A stretch of DNA of 64,000 nt, taken from positions 208,659-272,658 of the forward strand of contig NHNW01000056.1 of assembly GCA_002786025.1 (NCBI GenBank). Reading direction: 5' to 3'. Below, in pieces: positions 24,421-36,155 of the stretch. The DNA comes from Zasmidium citrigriseum (taxonomy: Eukaryota > Ascomycota > Dothideomycetes > Mycosphaerellales > Mycosphaerellaceae). Every line of letters begins with the position of its first letter. The first letter of the stretch is position 1. The translations under genes were made by a program, and so were the position numbers. The notes under the pieces were generated by a model. That model was not told the DNA's origin and made no database searches. It was given only the letters and a program-made list of their open reading frames with translations.

Positions 24421-27141
24421 TTGGCTGCGGACGGTGACGGCGGTGGATGGGCGTGGTGTATGTAGTTGTAGTTGTTGTTGCTGCTTCAAATTCAAGACTG
24501 GACCCTGAAGAACTGAAGAACAAGTTCCTCTTTCCTTCCATCTTATCTTATCTCATCTCATCTGGACAAACTTCATCATCGCCGCCCGCCCGCCAGATCA
24601 TGCACCACCATCATGGCGATTGCGAACTCGCTCCCCACTGTCACGGTCACAGTGAGTGCCGGCGAGAGAGCCATAGCCGAACATGCTGACAGCGAGAACT
24701 GGAAGCCCGCCCGCTGGCAGCAAAGCCACCTGGCACCACAGCCAAGGCGTCCTCCTCCCCGGCGGCAAGATCCAGAAGTACCTGTATCAGACGCTGGGAG
24801 ACATTCCAGAACATCCTCATCCTCATCCTCATCCTGACAGCGAGACGCCCAACCCGTTCGACACAGTCACACGCTAATCGAGGCCCAATCTGGACAAACC
24901 TTCGAGATTCGCATGGAGGTTTTGATGTCTCTGTAGACGGCAACGAAACCGACTGTTTTTTCGTCTGGAAGCCGGCCGGCCGGCAGCGAAGCCACCTCAC
25001 ACTACAGACAGACAGACAAGCCGCGAAAACACCGCCGAAATCGTGTTCGAATCCTTCAATTGCGCTGGTCTGTACATTGCTGTGCGAGCACCTCCGGCGC
25101 CCCATCTCGCTACCCCTCCGCTCGCCGCCGCTGCTGCTTGGCGGCTCACAGCGTATGACCGGCTGTCACATGACGAAGGCCTCCTCCTCCTCCGCGGCGG
25201 CAAGATCCAGGAGTACCAGTCCCGGGCGCTGGACAAGCGCGAGGACATCAAGAGCGACAAGGAGCACCATAGCGGCGGATCCAAAGTCCTGCGATGTTGG
25301 TACCATCTCCGAGAAAGATATGAAGGGCAAAGCACTTTCGCATTCTGTTGGGTGGGTGGAACAATCGCCATTTCGTGGAGGCAGAGCGCTGACATGCAGA
25401 CCAGCTTGAACCCAGGACGCCACAGCGCTCTTAGTGCTCCATCTCTCTACCAATCTCTCCACCAACATTGGTCCATCCTCCGCCTCTATTCTCCTTCGCC
25501 AAGATGCACGATCCGTACGCCCGCCACCAACAATACCAGCCTGATCGCACCGAAAGCTTCTGCTTCCAATGGCATAAGAGGAAGGGGGAGGAGGAAGATT
25601 GGTGGTGAGGGAAGAGAAGAACAAGATGGAGGGAAGTTCATTCAGCACCGGTGTCGAACAGAAGGAGGCGCAATGGAAGCAAATGGAAGATTCAGAGGCA
25701 ATACAGACGGCGGCGGTGGCCCTCTGAGGAATGTGGCACAAAACACTCCCCGTAGAGACTCCCCGTAGAGCTCGATATGCCACATTAGCACATATCCTTT
25801 GTGGCAACTGGGCTGGACTCCCCGCCACGCCATCCAAATGCGAAGTCACCAATCGCAGCCGGAGATTTGGAAAAAGTCCTGCGTGCATCGGCCTTTGTTG
25901 ATCAACGAGAGCGTCTAGAGCACCAGGAGACTTCACTGGGGACGGCGGTGGAGCCACAACGTGGTGCTGCCGCGTTGTCAAGAACTTCAGTTTTGTCTTC
26001 GACCCGGCCGAGACTCTAATCCAGATCCAGATAACATCGCCATGTCCTGCCCACGAATCCAGATCCTTGCGTTCGACATCGACATCGACATGACTTCCCT
26101 CTCCCTTCTCTCAGTCTTACCTGCACAGCAATCCTTTGGTACTACCCAGCGGCATGGTAGGAAGAGAAGGAGGAAGAACAAGGTTGATAAGAGGGATTAA
26201 GAACAAGACGAACGTTGTGTTAGAGGCCAGAGCGCTGAGGACGGACGGATAAAGGCACATATTCCGTTTGCGCACTGCTGGACTGCTCGTGGACTCGGGT
26301 TGGAACGGCAAAGGGATGGGAAGCTGGGGCGGCGGCGGCCTCGTTCACCTTACCCATTCGACAATCCAGGATGCCACAATACTACGCTCGACCCCCTGTT
26401 TCCGGACAACCTCACAACACATGAAGTCACGAATGAGATCCGGACATCTCGAGTTGGCCTCACATGCTCTGGCATCTCTTGATACAGTAAATCACCCAGT
26501 GCCCAGGCAATCGAGCGGCTTCGCTTCTCAATGCGCGGCACATTTCTACACTTCTGCCGCTGCCATTCCCCTGGAGTCTGGAGCCAATATGGCCGGGGCG
26601 AGCAAGGACGAAAAAAGAAGATAGGGAAGACACAGGGCAGAAGACAACACTGCACTACACCAGCTCTGTAGCTGCTCGGACGATAGGCTCGAATGGACAT
26701 CTCTCCAGCTCCACATGCACCTCAAATCCGCACGCTCCGAAGTTGATGGTCATACGGGACATCATTTCATTTCCGCTGCTTATCTACGCTTCACCCGGAT
26801 CTTGACGGGATGTCTCGCTTACAGTGATGAGCTGCCACGACCTCTGGAACAAGGCCTTCGAGAGCTTAGACTCAGACTCAGCTGCCATTCCGGGCAGGGA
26901 GAGAGAAGGATGGCAATCTCGCTCGCTCCGCCTCGACAAGCGCCTACAGACATTTGTGACCAACTCGAGACTTTCTCCCTCTTGCGCTTCTTCGCCTTCT
27001 TCGCCTTCTTCGCATCAGCCTCCAGTAAGGTTGCTTCGGATCATCGTCTAGGCTGATCTTAAGCATGTCATTGACTTGTTCTAGGCGTTCGGGCAGGTGC
27101 TCCAGCCTGAAGTAGCGTGGTGGCTTCGCCATGACCGCGTT
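24421..27141. other. Gene-poor region with small dispersed duplications
   Basis: No gene is supported. A block containing GGCAGC-AAGCCACCT occurs near 24,715 and again near 24,983. A block containing GGCGGCAAGATCCAG-AGTACC occurs near 24,762 and 25,197, so a piece was duplicated and then separated. CATCCT (24,808-24,834) and TTCGCC (26,985-27,005) microsatellites are present. Small frames such as 24683-24877 cover one copy but match nothing known. Confidence 0.4.
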
Positions 27142-27790
27142 CTACGTTCGCGGCACCTCATACTGATGTCCAAGCACACATATCTTCACCCAGAGCGCGA
27201 CTTCTTCTGCCGCCGGTACCGTGATTGGGCTCGTCTCACTTCCTTCTCCTTGTGGTATGGCATCTTGGAGTAGGGCCTTGTTGATGATCCAGAAAAACAG
27301 GTGTTCCCATGCGTCTTCGAGGTCGCTGTCGTCGGCGAAGCTCGGCACGCCTGGCTCGTTGTCACCGAGCGACTGTTGTATGTCAAGTCTCTCACGAACA
27401 AGGGAAGCTTGAGGCATTGAGGAGGAGTATGTCTTCCTGGACCTGGTATGGCTTTGGGGAGGCGCCGACGAAGTCTTCCGCCGCCAACGTGATCGGACTT
27501 GCCTGACTTCCCCTCTTGTATCGACATCTTGTGGCAAACGGTTGTTGATGATCCAGAAGAGCAGGTGTTTCCATGCGTCTTCGAGGTCGCTGTCTTCGGG
27601 GAATCTGAGCACGCCTGGCTCGTCATCTCCGATGGAATATTGCACGTCGAGCGGTCGGGCGAAGAAGGCGGAGGCATTGATGAGGGTGCTTTCTTGGACT
27701 TGGGAGGGCTAAGAAGAGGTGCCGACGAAGATCTTGATCAGGCGGTGTTCGGTTCGAAGTTGTCTGGAGACGTCAGTCTCAGTCGGTGGA
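27142..27790 (-). pseudogene. BTB/POZ-domain protein remnant with internal duplication
   Basis: Read on the minus strand, LIKIFVGTSS is followed by a stop. Then come VQESTLINASAFFARPL, LEDAWKHLLFWIINNRLP and, at the end, WVKICVLGHQYEVPR. These are the successive hallmarks of fungal BTB domains: the strand with VG, the FFA block, the W-hydrophobic helix, and V.VYVLGDKY. The central part is present twice, 88 codons (264 bp) apart (GDDEPGV and GDNEPGV). The in-frame stop and the duplication indicate a broken gene. Such genes are common, unstable accessory genes in ascomycetes. Expression is unlikely but not excluded. Confidence 0.6.
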
Positions 27791-28740
27791 CGAATATTAC
27801 TGCATGAGCGACTTGATCTCCGCCGGTGGTACCGCCGTCTTGTTTTGCCTTGACAATAGGCTGTGATGGTGATGTTCTTGGTGGTGAGAGTGTGAGAATG
27901 AGGTTCAACAAGGCAGGCAGGCAGGGAGGATCTTGAGCTAAAGGCGTGACGTGACGCATGTGACGCACGATTCGCCTTGAGATCGTGAATAACGCCCAGC
28001 TCCAGCTCGATCCATCCATGCATCGACAGACATCTATTCTTCGGCTCGTCCGCTTCGTGGACTCTTCATCCGCCGCCGCCACCAGAATCCCGATCACACC
28101 GCCGCAGCCATGCCCACGCAAATTCGAAATCCGCAGTCGCAGTCGTTTTCCCCTTCCCGCCAGAATCATCACGTCCCACGAATGTTTGCTCCCACCCAAC
28201 GGCGTCAAAGGAGGAAGACTAGCAAGAGGGCGAGAAGGATAAGATGGAGGACAATTGCGTTTAAAGCACTCAAAGCCAGCGAGAAGAAGCACATTCTCAT
28301 GGAGCGAATATTGCTGCCACAGTGAAGGGCTCAAACTCCGGATGGACCGCAACGCGTGCGCAAATCGGGTTTGCAGCCCGTGCGACTTCACCAGAGCGAC
28401 CCGGACGTCAGCGCAGCTCGAGCTCTTCCTGGTAGATATTGCAGGCAGCATCCAGTCCGTCGCAGAATGCAGCAAGAGGAAGTATGGATTGAAGAGTGAC
28501 GAGGAAGGGGAGCAGGAGCAGCAGCAGCAGCAGCAGCGCTGGATGAGAACCAACAGCACCTCGCTTGGTGGAGGAGGAGGGAGGAAGAGGAGGAGGCATC
28601 TCGTACTGCTGCTGAGGCTGCGTGGATCCAGGTTGGCAATGCAGAGAAAGACATTGCCGTCGCCTCGACTCGACTCACAATACTACGCCTTTCACCTTCT
28701 ACCACCCCGGATGAGCAGAACAACTCAGATACTATGTGTG
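27791..28740. other. Gene-poor stretch
   Basis: Includes a CAG repeat at 28,511-28,537. Long frames exist on both strands, but they are low in complexity and lack motifs, so none is called. Confidence 0.35.
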
Positions 28741-29850
28741 TCGCTACTGGCAGAGCTTCGCATCCACATCTACGAGTACGCACTGGGCCCACCGGCCGAC
28801 CCTGGACGCATGCACCCTCTTCTTGTCCGAATCATCAAAGATGATGGTTTCTGCTATTCCTCCAGCCAGAGCTGCGTATCCGCATCTACGAGTATGCATT
28901 GGACCCATTGGGCCCATTGGCCGACGCTCTTGTCCGAATCATCAAAGGTCATCACCAAGTTGCCATGCTTCTGTCATTCCCAGCAGAGCTCCGCATCCGC
29001 ATCTACGAGTATGCATTGGACCCACTGGCAGATCCTGGACCTGGACGCATGCACCCTCTTCTCCGAATCTTCAAGGCCATCGCCCACTTCCTAATTCTTC
29101 GTCGCTCTCAGCAGAGCTCCGCATCTGCATCTACGAGCAGGTATTGGATCCACTGGCCGACCCTTGGCGTGTACGGCCCCATCAAATCATGATAGGGCCA
29201 TCACCAAAATGCCTGCTATGGCACAGTGCCACGGAAGAGAAACCGCGATGCGACTGTGCCATGAACACCATCAACCTGGCTCTGTTGAGAGTCCACAAGG
29301 AAGTCTCGGCCGGAGCCATGGCCTCCATTGCGAAGGACTCACATCCATGCCGACCTCTCGACGGAGGCCATGGCCTTGCTGGGCTTGACAAGTATTGGAA
29401 GACAATCCAGCAGGAGTTGCCTCAATTTCGAAAGATTTAAATCCACGCCGACCTCTCCACGGAGAAGATCAACAACTTCAAGTTCGTTCTCTCAGCTCTC
29501 ATGGGACTCAGGACGTTAGGCAAGCTGCAATATATTCGACTTGAGCTGGTACCACGACTATCAAGACGATTACGTCGAGACTTGCCGTACCAATGTAGTA
29601 CTGGTTGTGATGACCCGGTCGGGATGGTCTTGCTGGGCTTGACAAGGATTGAAAGGCGCATGGAGCGAGAACTGCCTCAGTTGCCCGAACACCACTCCAA
29701 AGCTCAGGATGTAGAGCCGAGAGCGAACACCGGATGGAGAATTTCGTTGGCGTTGACTCTTGCTTGGTTCTCCCCCATTGATATGCACACTGAAGCATGT
29801 ACTGTGATTGAATTCAACCAAGAGAATGATCGTGGAAAGGAGGAAAGATG
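28741..29850 (+). pseudogene. 2EXR/F-box-like gene remnant with four tandem motif copies
   Basis: The motif AELRIxIYEYALDPLADP, typical of the start of fungal 2EXR/F-box-like proteins, occurs four times: 28747-28801, 28866-28920, 28981-29040 and 29109-29165 (spacing about 115-128 bp). Copies 2 and 3 share a frame and the others do not. Downstream, INLALLRVHKEVSAGA matches the usual LLRV.KQ...EA block. Further pieces are themselves duplicated: CCGACCTCTC-ACGGAG at 29,357 and 29,448, and GCTGGGCTTGACAAG near 29,376 and 29,632. Frames change several times, so no intact product is made. This looks like an accessory gene broken up by repeated unequal duplication. Confidence 0.55.
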
Positions 29851-31070
29851 AAATGGGAAATTGAGGATCGCCCGCTGGCATCTGGCATGCGTTCGATTAG
29901 CCAAGAGGAGGAGGACGGACGTCTCGAAGACAGTGCGGTCAAACGATCTCTAACAATGCCAACTTGTCAAATTCTATCAAACGCAGACTCAGTGGGTCAG
30001 ACCCTCGATAGATCGTGGGGATATGAGTACGAACGCGAGGGTGAGCGTCGATGTTCATGCGAGATTGAAAGCAGTCAGTGGGTCCGCCGGGCAGCGGGCA
30101 GCCAACACAAAGTTGAATTCTCGCTGTGGACGATCTCCATCTCCCTTGATCTTGCTTTCTCTGGTGGTGTCAGGCGCTGATCCGGTGCCAGAGACGATGA
30201 GGGTCTCATGGAGAATATGTCGAGGATTCAAAAAGGTCATCTAAAATTCAGTTCATGCTAGCTCGCCACCCAAGAACCATCTTGTCGTCCAGTCTCGCCA
30301 TCATATTGACGCTGGTGATGCGTAGGAAGAGATCTGCTGGCAAGTGGAATGCGAAGCCGTCGGTGTCAAGGCCGTGCTGTGCAGCTTGGGTGTAGAAGTG
30401 GAAGACGTGCTGGTAACCGATGTCGCAGAAATTGCAAATCCAGTATGAGCCGCCTCCGCCTCGATTGAAGCAGTGGATACTAAGGAGGCGCTGACTCTGA
30501 GCCTTCGCGACCTAGGTGTTTCTGACTATGGCCAGTGACATGAGCCGTAGCTAGTAAGCAAGAAGGGCAGAACAATGCAGCAATCTGACATTCCGGGCCG
30601 AACAGAAGCCTGTCATCCTCACTCTTCGCCTCATTGGTGATCGGAAACATGAGGGCATGCCATGGAACTACAAAGACAGCAGGGCAAGCGGCAGCGGCAT
30701 CCAGAGATGCATGCGTAATGAGCAAGAGGAAGACGACGGACATTTCGGAGATGATGCGTTCGGTCAATCTCTAGGAATGGCAGCTTTTCAAGTATACCAA
30801 GCGCCGACTCGTTGGCTCAGAGTCTCCATGGATCGTGGGGATGTTCGAAGCAATGAAGCAATGAAGCAATCAGCGTCTCCGCGGGGCAGAGCAGCAAATA
30901 CGACGTCGAGATATCAATTTTGATAATCTCCATCTCCGTCGATCTCATGTTTTCTGAGAGTGTTAGGCGCCGATTCGGTACCACGGACGCGGACAATCTC
31001 ATGGGGAATATAGTATCGAGCATTCGCAGTTCTCTGAGGTCTAATTGAGTTCGGGCTAGCTCGCCGGACA
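29850..31070. repeat. Diverged direct duplication (~390 bp) with spacer
   Basis: The segment at about 29,880-30,285 recurs at about 30,670-31,070. Shared blocks include CAAGAGGA(A/G)GA(C/G)GACGGAC, GATCGTGGGGAT, GATAATCTCCATCTCC-type and GCTAGCTCGCC. On the minus strand both copies can be read as a related peptide: SGTGSAPDTTRESKIKGDGD in one and RGTESAPNTLRKHEIDGDGD in the other. The duplicated DNA may therefore derive from a coding gene. Neither copy has a full ORF. Confidence 0.6.
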
Positions 31071-31417
31071 TCCGCTTACTAAGTAAGACCAGTCGCTTGC
31101 CTTGCCCTCTTCCAACTACATCCGCTGGACTGCACAGCGACGACGACGTGTGCCATCGTCAAGGGCAACGACTACCAATCCGGGCGCCTTCCAACCTCTA
31201 TTCACTCGTTTGCGACACCGATATCACCTCCAGCGCGCCGCGCGTGGACATCCACGACATTCCGAGCGACCCGTCGCGATCTCCTCAATCCGCCAACATT
31301 ACTGCAGCGACACCGACCCCATCAAAATCGCCGCATCCACTATCGCCGAGCCGTCGCACGGTTCATATCAGCAAAGAGACCGAGATACAACCCGCCATTG
31401 GATGCGAATCGCCCGCA

Positions 31418-32465
31418 ATGCCTCCCAAACGCACCGCTCTCGTCCTGCTTTCCACCCTCGCCTCCCTGGTCGCCGCGCAATCAGGAGTCCTCGTCGACGG
31501 CAATAGTCAGCTGCCACAATGCGCGCAGACCTGTCCACTCCTTCAGCAGGCCGCTCAGGCCTGTACGAGCGGCGGCTGGAACTGTCTGTGTACCAGCCCG
31601 TTTCTCGTCAATCTGAAGAATACGGCCACTGGAGCCTCTGTCTGCGCTGCCAATTGCCCTGGTCAGAGTGCTCAGCAGGTGGTGACATGGTGCGTATAGA
31701 GGGATCTCAATGCCTCCACTGTGCTGACTTCAAACCAGGTACAACTCCAACTGCGGCACTGACAACGGCGCATCCGAACATTCGGGCGACGCTGCGGCGA
31801 CGACATCGGCCGCGGCAGGCCAGTCGAGTGCCACAGCATCGGGCACAGCAGCTGCCACCGCATCCGGCAGCGCCAGCGGCAGCCAGTCCGACTCGAACGA
31901 CGGCTCCAACTTCAGCGCCGGCTCTTCCCAGAACTCCGGCGACTGGTGGAGCAATCACTATGTTTGTGCCACATCTCTCACTTCCACGTACTTTACTGAC
32001 CTGTCATAGAAATGGATCATCATGCTGATCGTCCTCGCCATCTGCCTGCCCCTCCTCGCCGTTCTCGCCATCTGGCTCAAGCGCCGCCACGACCGCAAGC
32101 AAGACCACATCAGCGAAGGCTTCAACGCGGGTATCACTCACCGACAGGCCCCCATGAGCGATCCGAACCTCAATGCCTCAGGCGTGGCCGGGTCTGCAGC
32201 AATGGACGGCAGCGGCAGGAATTCGCCCGCGCGCACAAGAGATGCTTTCATGCCGTACGGCTACGGCTACAATCGCAGCGAGAGTCGACTTGGGTCCAAG
32301 CAGGCGGTGTACGATGACCGGAGGAGTCCGTTGGCAAGAGGAGATACACCCATGGATCCAGAGAAGGACGCGGGAATGGGCGAGACACCCGGCAAGAAGA
32401 AGTCGAGGCGTGTCCTCGTCCGCGAGCGCAGCGCCGAAGACAGCATCGAGACCGAGAAGAGGTAG
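31418..32465 (+). CDS. CFEM-like cell-surface membrane protein
   Basis: Three exons (31418-31689, 31739-31961, 32010-32465; introns 49 and 48 nt) give 316 aa. A signal peptide (LVLLSTLASLVAAQ) leads into an extracellular domain with eight Cys in CFEM-like spacing (CAQTCPLL, AC, NCLC, VCAANC, YNSNCG). A Ser/Thr/Ala-rich, probably O-glycosylated linker follows. Then comes one transmembrane helix (IIMLIVLAICLPLLAVLAIW) with KRRHDRK on its inner side, and a cytoplasmic tail of about 130 residues. CFEM proteins act in haem or iron binding and surface signalling. Here the transmembrane anchor and tail favour a sensor or adhesion role, which is inference. The region 31,098-31,417 upstream is its leader and promoter. 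Confidence 0.88.
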
Positions 32466-33207
32466 CTGGGGCCAGCAATGGTTGGTTTTGGGCGTCGTAA
32501 TGAATTTATGGGATACATGACCGCAGCCTGTTCGGCGAGAATAGCGCTTCTAATTCTTCGAAATGCAACACGTTTTGCGTTGTCCGGGTGCCTTCGCGCG
32601 CTGTCGTTCGAGGTGTGGAAAAGAATGAGAGGATACAGCAAAGATGAGGTGAGGTTGAATAAAGAAACAAGACGAAGAGTTGGGGCCGCGTAATGCGCGA
32701 CGGCGCGAGAACTAGTTTTGCAATCCCTGCGGGTCTGATTGTACATGATGATGACATCTTCACAGATATATACATTCTTCTAGAAAGACAGTTTTTGACC
32801 ATGTCTGAGGGGCCGACGGACAGCAAGCACACTCATCAGGGCATTTGTTCACGTGGGAGCCGATCGATGCAGATTCTGATTCTGATTCGATCCCGCTGCG
32901 TCAACTTGTTGTCAATTTGATCAGGATGCTCCTGTCTCCTATCTCTCGATGTTTCATCAGCAGCCGATAGCGAGGGCACGCCACGCCGGCGGTCAGCTGG
33001 TCGTCGGCCACGCCGCCATGTCTTGCACCGAGAGGAGAGGAGTACAGCTTCCAGAAGTGAAGAGCAAGGGAGCGGTGGTTGGCTAGACAGTCCATTGCGA
33101 TTGCGATAACATTGACATGCCAAACACTCTTCTTCTCCAACCCCTGGTCCCCTGGTCATTGAACGCCGATCAGCAGGTGATGAAAAAGAAAATGTTGTAG
33201 AGCTGTC
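32466..33207. other. Intergenic with inverted dispersed repeat (arm 1, ~32850-33060)
   Basis: No gene seen. About 32,850-33,060 is an inverted copy of 39,715-39,945: shared blocks include GGGAGCCGATCGATGC, ATGTTTCATCAGCAGC and CGGCGGTCAGCTGGTCGTCG. Confidence 0.7.
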
Positions 33208-33466
33208 TTAGCTTCACCGAAATGAGTCGGCTACTGACACTGTACACCGCGAGAAGGTGCAGCTCCATCGTACAGCAAAAATTTTTGGACGATCCAAGAC
33301 AGAGCCTTGAAGCGTACTTATGTGTGATGGGGCAGGGAAATGATCCAAGACAGAGCCTTGAAGCATGATGAAGTATGAAAAGGGCAGGGGAAGATCCAAG
33401 ACAGAGCCTTGAAGCTTGATGAATCGGAAGATGGGTAAGAGAGATCCAAGACAAAGCCTTTGATCA
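33208..33466 (-). repeat. Dispersed spaced-repeat/hairpin element, copy C
   Basis: Four motif copies on the minus strand: about 33465-33443 (variant GGCTTTG), 33415-33393, 33364-33342 and 33313-33291, about 50 bp apart with pyrimidine-rich spacers. They are followed by CCAAAAATTTTTG, a hairpin at 33275-33240 (outer stem CTGTAC/GTACAG) and a tail to about 33,208. The element starts within about 45 nt of the helicase stop codon at 33509, in the same direction. If a possible 39-nt GTGAGT...AACAG intron is removed, the stop moves to TGA at the very start of the first unit. Confidence 0.85.
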
Positions 33467-33508
33467 AGAATTGCTGTTGAAAGTCAGCAGGGGGAGGTGT
33501 GAGGATAC

Positions 33509-35928
33509 TCACGAACTCGGGAGGTCCAAGATGTACTCGCGACTGAATCCAGTCATGGAGCGGAACTTGGCGATGACGGCCTCCTTGATCGGACCCTCGG
33601 GCATACGGCGGGGATTCCAAAACCGGTATGAAGACCAGATCAGCCACTCAAGCTTAACGGCCGACACCTTGATAAGTCGTGTCGTGGCTCCGGAGACTCT
33701 GCACTCGTCGAAGATGACCCACTCCTTGTCGCCATACAAGCGCTCAGACTTGGTGAGCTGAGCTCTCTCGCCAGATGTGACGGTGAGGTACGTGGGCGGT
33801 GGGTCCGGATCATTAGGCTTCTTCTTCGGTGGGTCGGGCATCTTCTTTGCAGCTCGCATGAAGTAGGCCGCGCAAAGAGCCTTCAAGATCGACGTGAAGA
33901 AGTTCTTGGCGGAGGGGTCGAGCCACTTGATGGGGATGTTGTTCTTCTTCATGATGTCGAGCAGCTGCCGGACTGTCTTGTCGGCGGTCCTGAAGATCTC
34001 AATGTCCAAGAATTGTTGATAGCAGACGGATTCGGCTCTCTCGTGACCACCATTCTTCAGCGCATGGCAGTAGACGTAGTAGGCGTTGAGCAGAGTGAGA
34101 TGCTCTCCACTCCAGTGCTGGTAATGCTTGACGCATTCTTTGCGTGGCTCCTTGTCCTCGTCCTTGTCCGCCGGGAGGAAGATACCTTGCTCTTGTGTGG
34201 CCTGCAACATGGCAATGATGCAAACAATCTCACCAGAGCAGCCGTATGACGCACCGGCCAGGATCGCGACAGCTTGGTGCGGCTCGAGTGGAAATTTGGC
34301 GACCATATGACCGCGTCCGGTCAGCACTGCTGCGTCCTTGTCCGTGCAGATCTCCAGCCAAAAAAGTTCTTCGAATGCGCGAGCAAACGATTCGGGCGCC
34401 GGAGGGTGGATGAAGTCGAACTTGAGGGGATTGTGGCCGAGGCCGCACAGGGTGACAGCAGTCTGGGTCATGCTGTCCTTGAGGATGGCGGGGTCGATGC
34501 TTTCGGCGAAGCCCCCTTGAAATGCTTGCTCGGTGTACAAGCGGAAGCAGACACCGGGCATGGTACGACCAGCACGACCGCTGCGCTGCTCGGCTTGCGC
34601 TTTGCTGATCCTCGTGACATTAAATCTCTTGAGAGCCTTGCGAGGATCGTCTACCTTGGCCTTCACCAAGCCAGTGTCGACGACGAAGACGATGCCATCG
34701 ATGGTCAGCGAGGTTTCGGCAACGTTGGTCGCAACGATGACCTTGCGGTCGATCCGACCGCCCGCGCCGGCAGAGAGTGGTGTGGGCTGAAACACCTGCC
34801 TCTTCGCCGCCGCGGACGAACCCGAGGCGAACTTGATGGGCGTCAATGTGCCCAAATTGCCGGTGCCCCTGCATCTCCTGACGAGGTCGTTGATGGATTT
34901 AACGACCTTGTTGATCTCTTCCGCGCCCGGCACAAACACCAAAACATCACCAGGCCCCCGTCGGACCGCAATCTCTTCCACGACGATCTTGGCTGCAGCG
35001 TCGAGGATGTCATCGGCTGGCTCCTTCAGGTACACGATCTCGACGGGGTGCGTACGACCCTTCACTCGAACAATGTTGTCCGGGCCGTTCAAGCTTGGGA
35101 AGTACGACAGAAACTTGGCGGTATCGAGGGTGGCGGACATGATGATGACTTTGAGGTCTGGCCTCTTCGGCATGATGCTCTTGAGAAGACCCATGAGGAT
35201 GTCGGTGCTGGCGGTTCTCTCATGGGCCTCGTCGATGATGACGCAGGCGTACTGAGGCAACAACGGCTCCAGCTTGGCGTGCATTAGGAGGAGGCCTGTG
35301 GGTGAAAGTCAGCCAGCTGTTGGGGCTATGGTGTTATGGTGGACATACCGTCTGTCAAGAAGTCTGTGACGGTCTTTCCCAGTTTGCACATCTTCTCGTG
35401 CTTGAACTCGTAGCCGACTTCTTCGCCAAGGGCGACGTCGCATTGCTGTGCGACACGTTCCGAAACCTGAGAGACGGCCGTCAGCAATTGGAATCAACTG
35501 TGGAGCACGACAGCACTTACCGAGCGTGCGGCGACCTGTCGAGGCTGTGTGCAGGCCACCTTCTGCGGCTCCTCCGCCAGGCGGACGGGGTCCTCATCCG
35601 CAGTAACGAAGTAGGGGACCAGAGTTGTCTTCCCCGAGCCGGTCTCCCCCACAAAGATCATGAGCTGGTGCTTGTGGTAGCAATCCAAAAACTCCTGTCG
35701 GGCGAGGAAGACCGGCAGATCCTCCAGCTTGGCCATGATGGCATGGTACTCGTCGCTAAGCTTTTCCCCGTTGAAGGGGTTGATCTGGCCGTGCTCGATC
35801 TCGGTGGCCAGGGCGGAGGTCATTTCATTTGGCGCCCATATCACGTAGGTCTTCTTGGGCGCCTTCTTCGTCTTCGTCTTGTTGGAGTGGCCTCCACGGC
35901 CAGCGGGCAGCTGCGATGGTGCGCTCAT
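33509..35928 (-). CDS. prp43: DEAH-box RNA helicase, Prp43 type
   Basis: Exons 35928-35521, 35466-35349 and 35295-33509 (introns 54 and 53 nt) give 770 aa, the usual Prp43 length. The N-terminus has NPFNGEKLSDEYHAIMAKLE and DLPVFLARQEF, then motif I GETGSGKT and TQPRQVAARSVSERVA. Motif II is DEAHERT, motif III SAT, and VATNVAETSLTI precedes motif VI QRSGRAGR. The winged-helix, ratchet and OB-fold regions follow. Prp43 unwinds the spliceosome after splicing and works in ribosome assembly. The gene diverges from csn1 over a short promoter full of GTGGT repeats. Its 3' flank carries element copy C. A DHX36-like assignment is less likely because the N-terminus fits Prp43. Confidence 0.93.
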
Positions 35929-35934
35929 CGTTGC

Positions 35935-36010
35935 GGTGGTGGTGGTGGTGTGGTGTGGTGGTGTTGTTCAATTGTTGGTGTGGTGTGGTGTGGTGTGGTG
36001 TTGTTGTTTC
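35935..36010. promoter_or_regulatory. Bidirectional promoter with GTGGT/GGTGT microsatellite
   Basis: The 227 bp between the helicase ATG (35928) and the csn1 ATG (36156) contain imperfect GGT and GGTGT repeats from about 35,935 to 36,008, a strongly strand-asymmetric G/T tract. It lies in both 5' leaders and could vary in length between strains. Confidence 0.5.
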
Positions 36011-36155
36011 GGTCGTTCGGTCGCGTGGGTCACGAGGCGCGCTAGGCTTCTTTTGGACAGTGCTGCGCCACCCCCACCCCCGCTCCACCGGTCACCTTGA
36101 ACAACTCAATTGTCTTCTGCTCACAATCGCACACCAAACGCCCTCCATCATCAAC

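Noticed and set aside
24683..24877. Small gene encoding a GGKIQKYLYQTLG peptide
   Set aside because: Part of a duplicated block, ends in CATCCT microsatellite, and matches no family; kept only as a duplication note.
27738..28559. 273-codon minus-strand frame
   Set aside because: Low-complexity Cys/Ser runs from CAG repeats, no motif, and it overlaps BTB remnants in another frame.
34274..35287. 337-codon frame opposite the Prp43-type helicase
   Set aside because: Antisense shadow; the helicase on the other strand has all motifs.
35829..36155. N-terminal extension of COP9 subunit 1
   Set aside because: It would encode low-complexity Trp/Val/Cys from the GTGGT microsatellite; the family start is MARRDLPPP at 36156.
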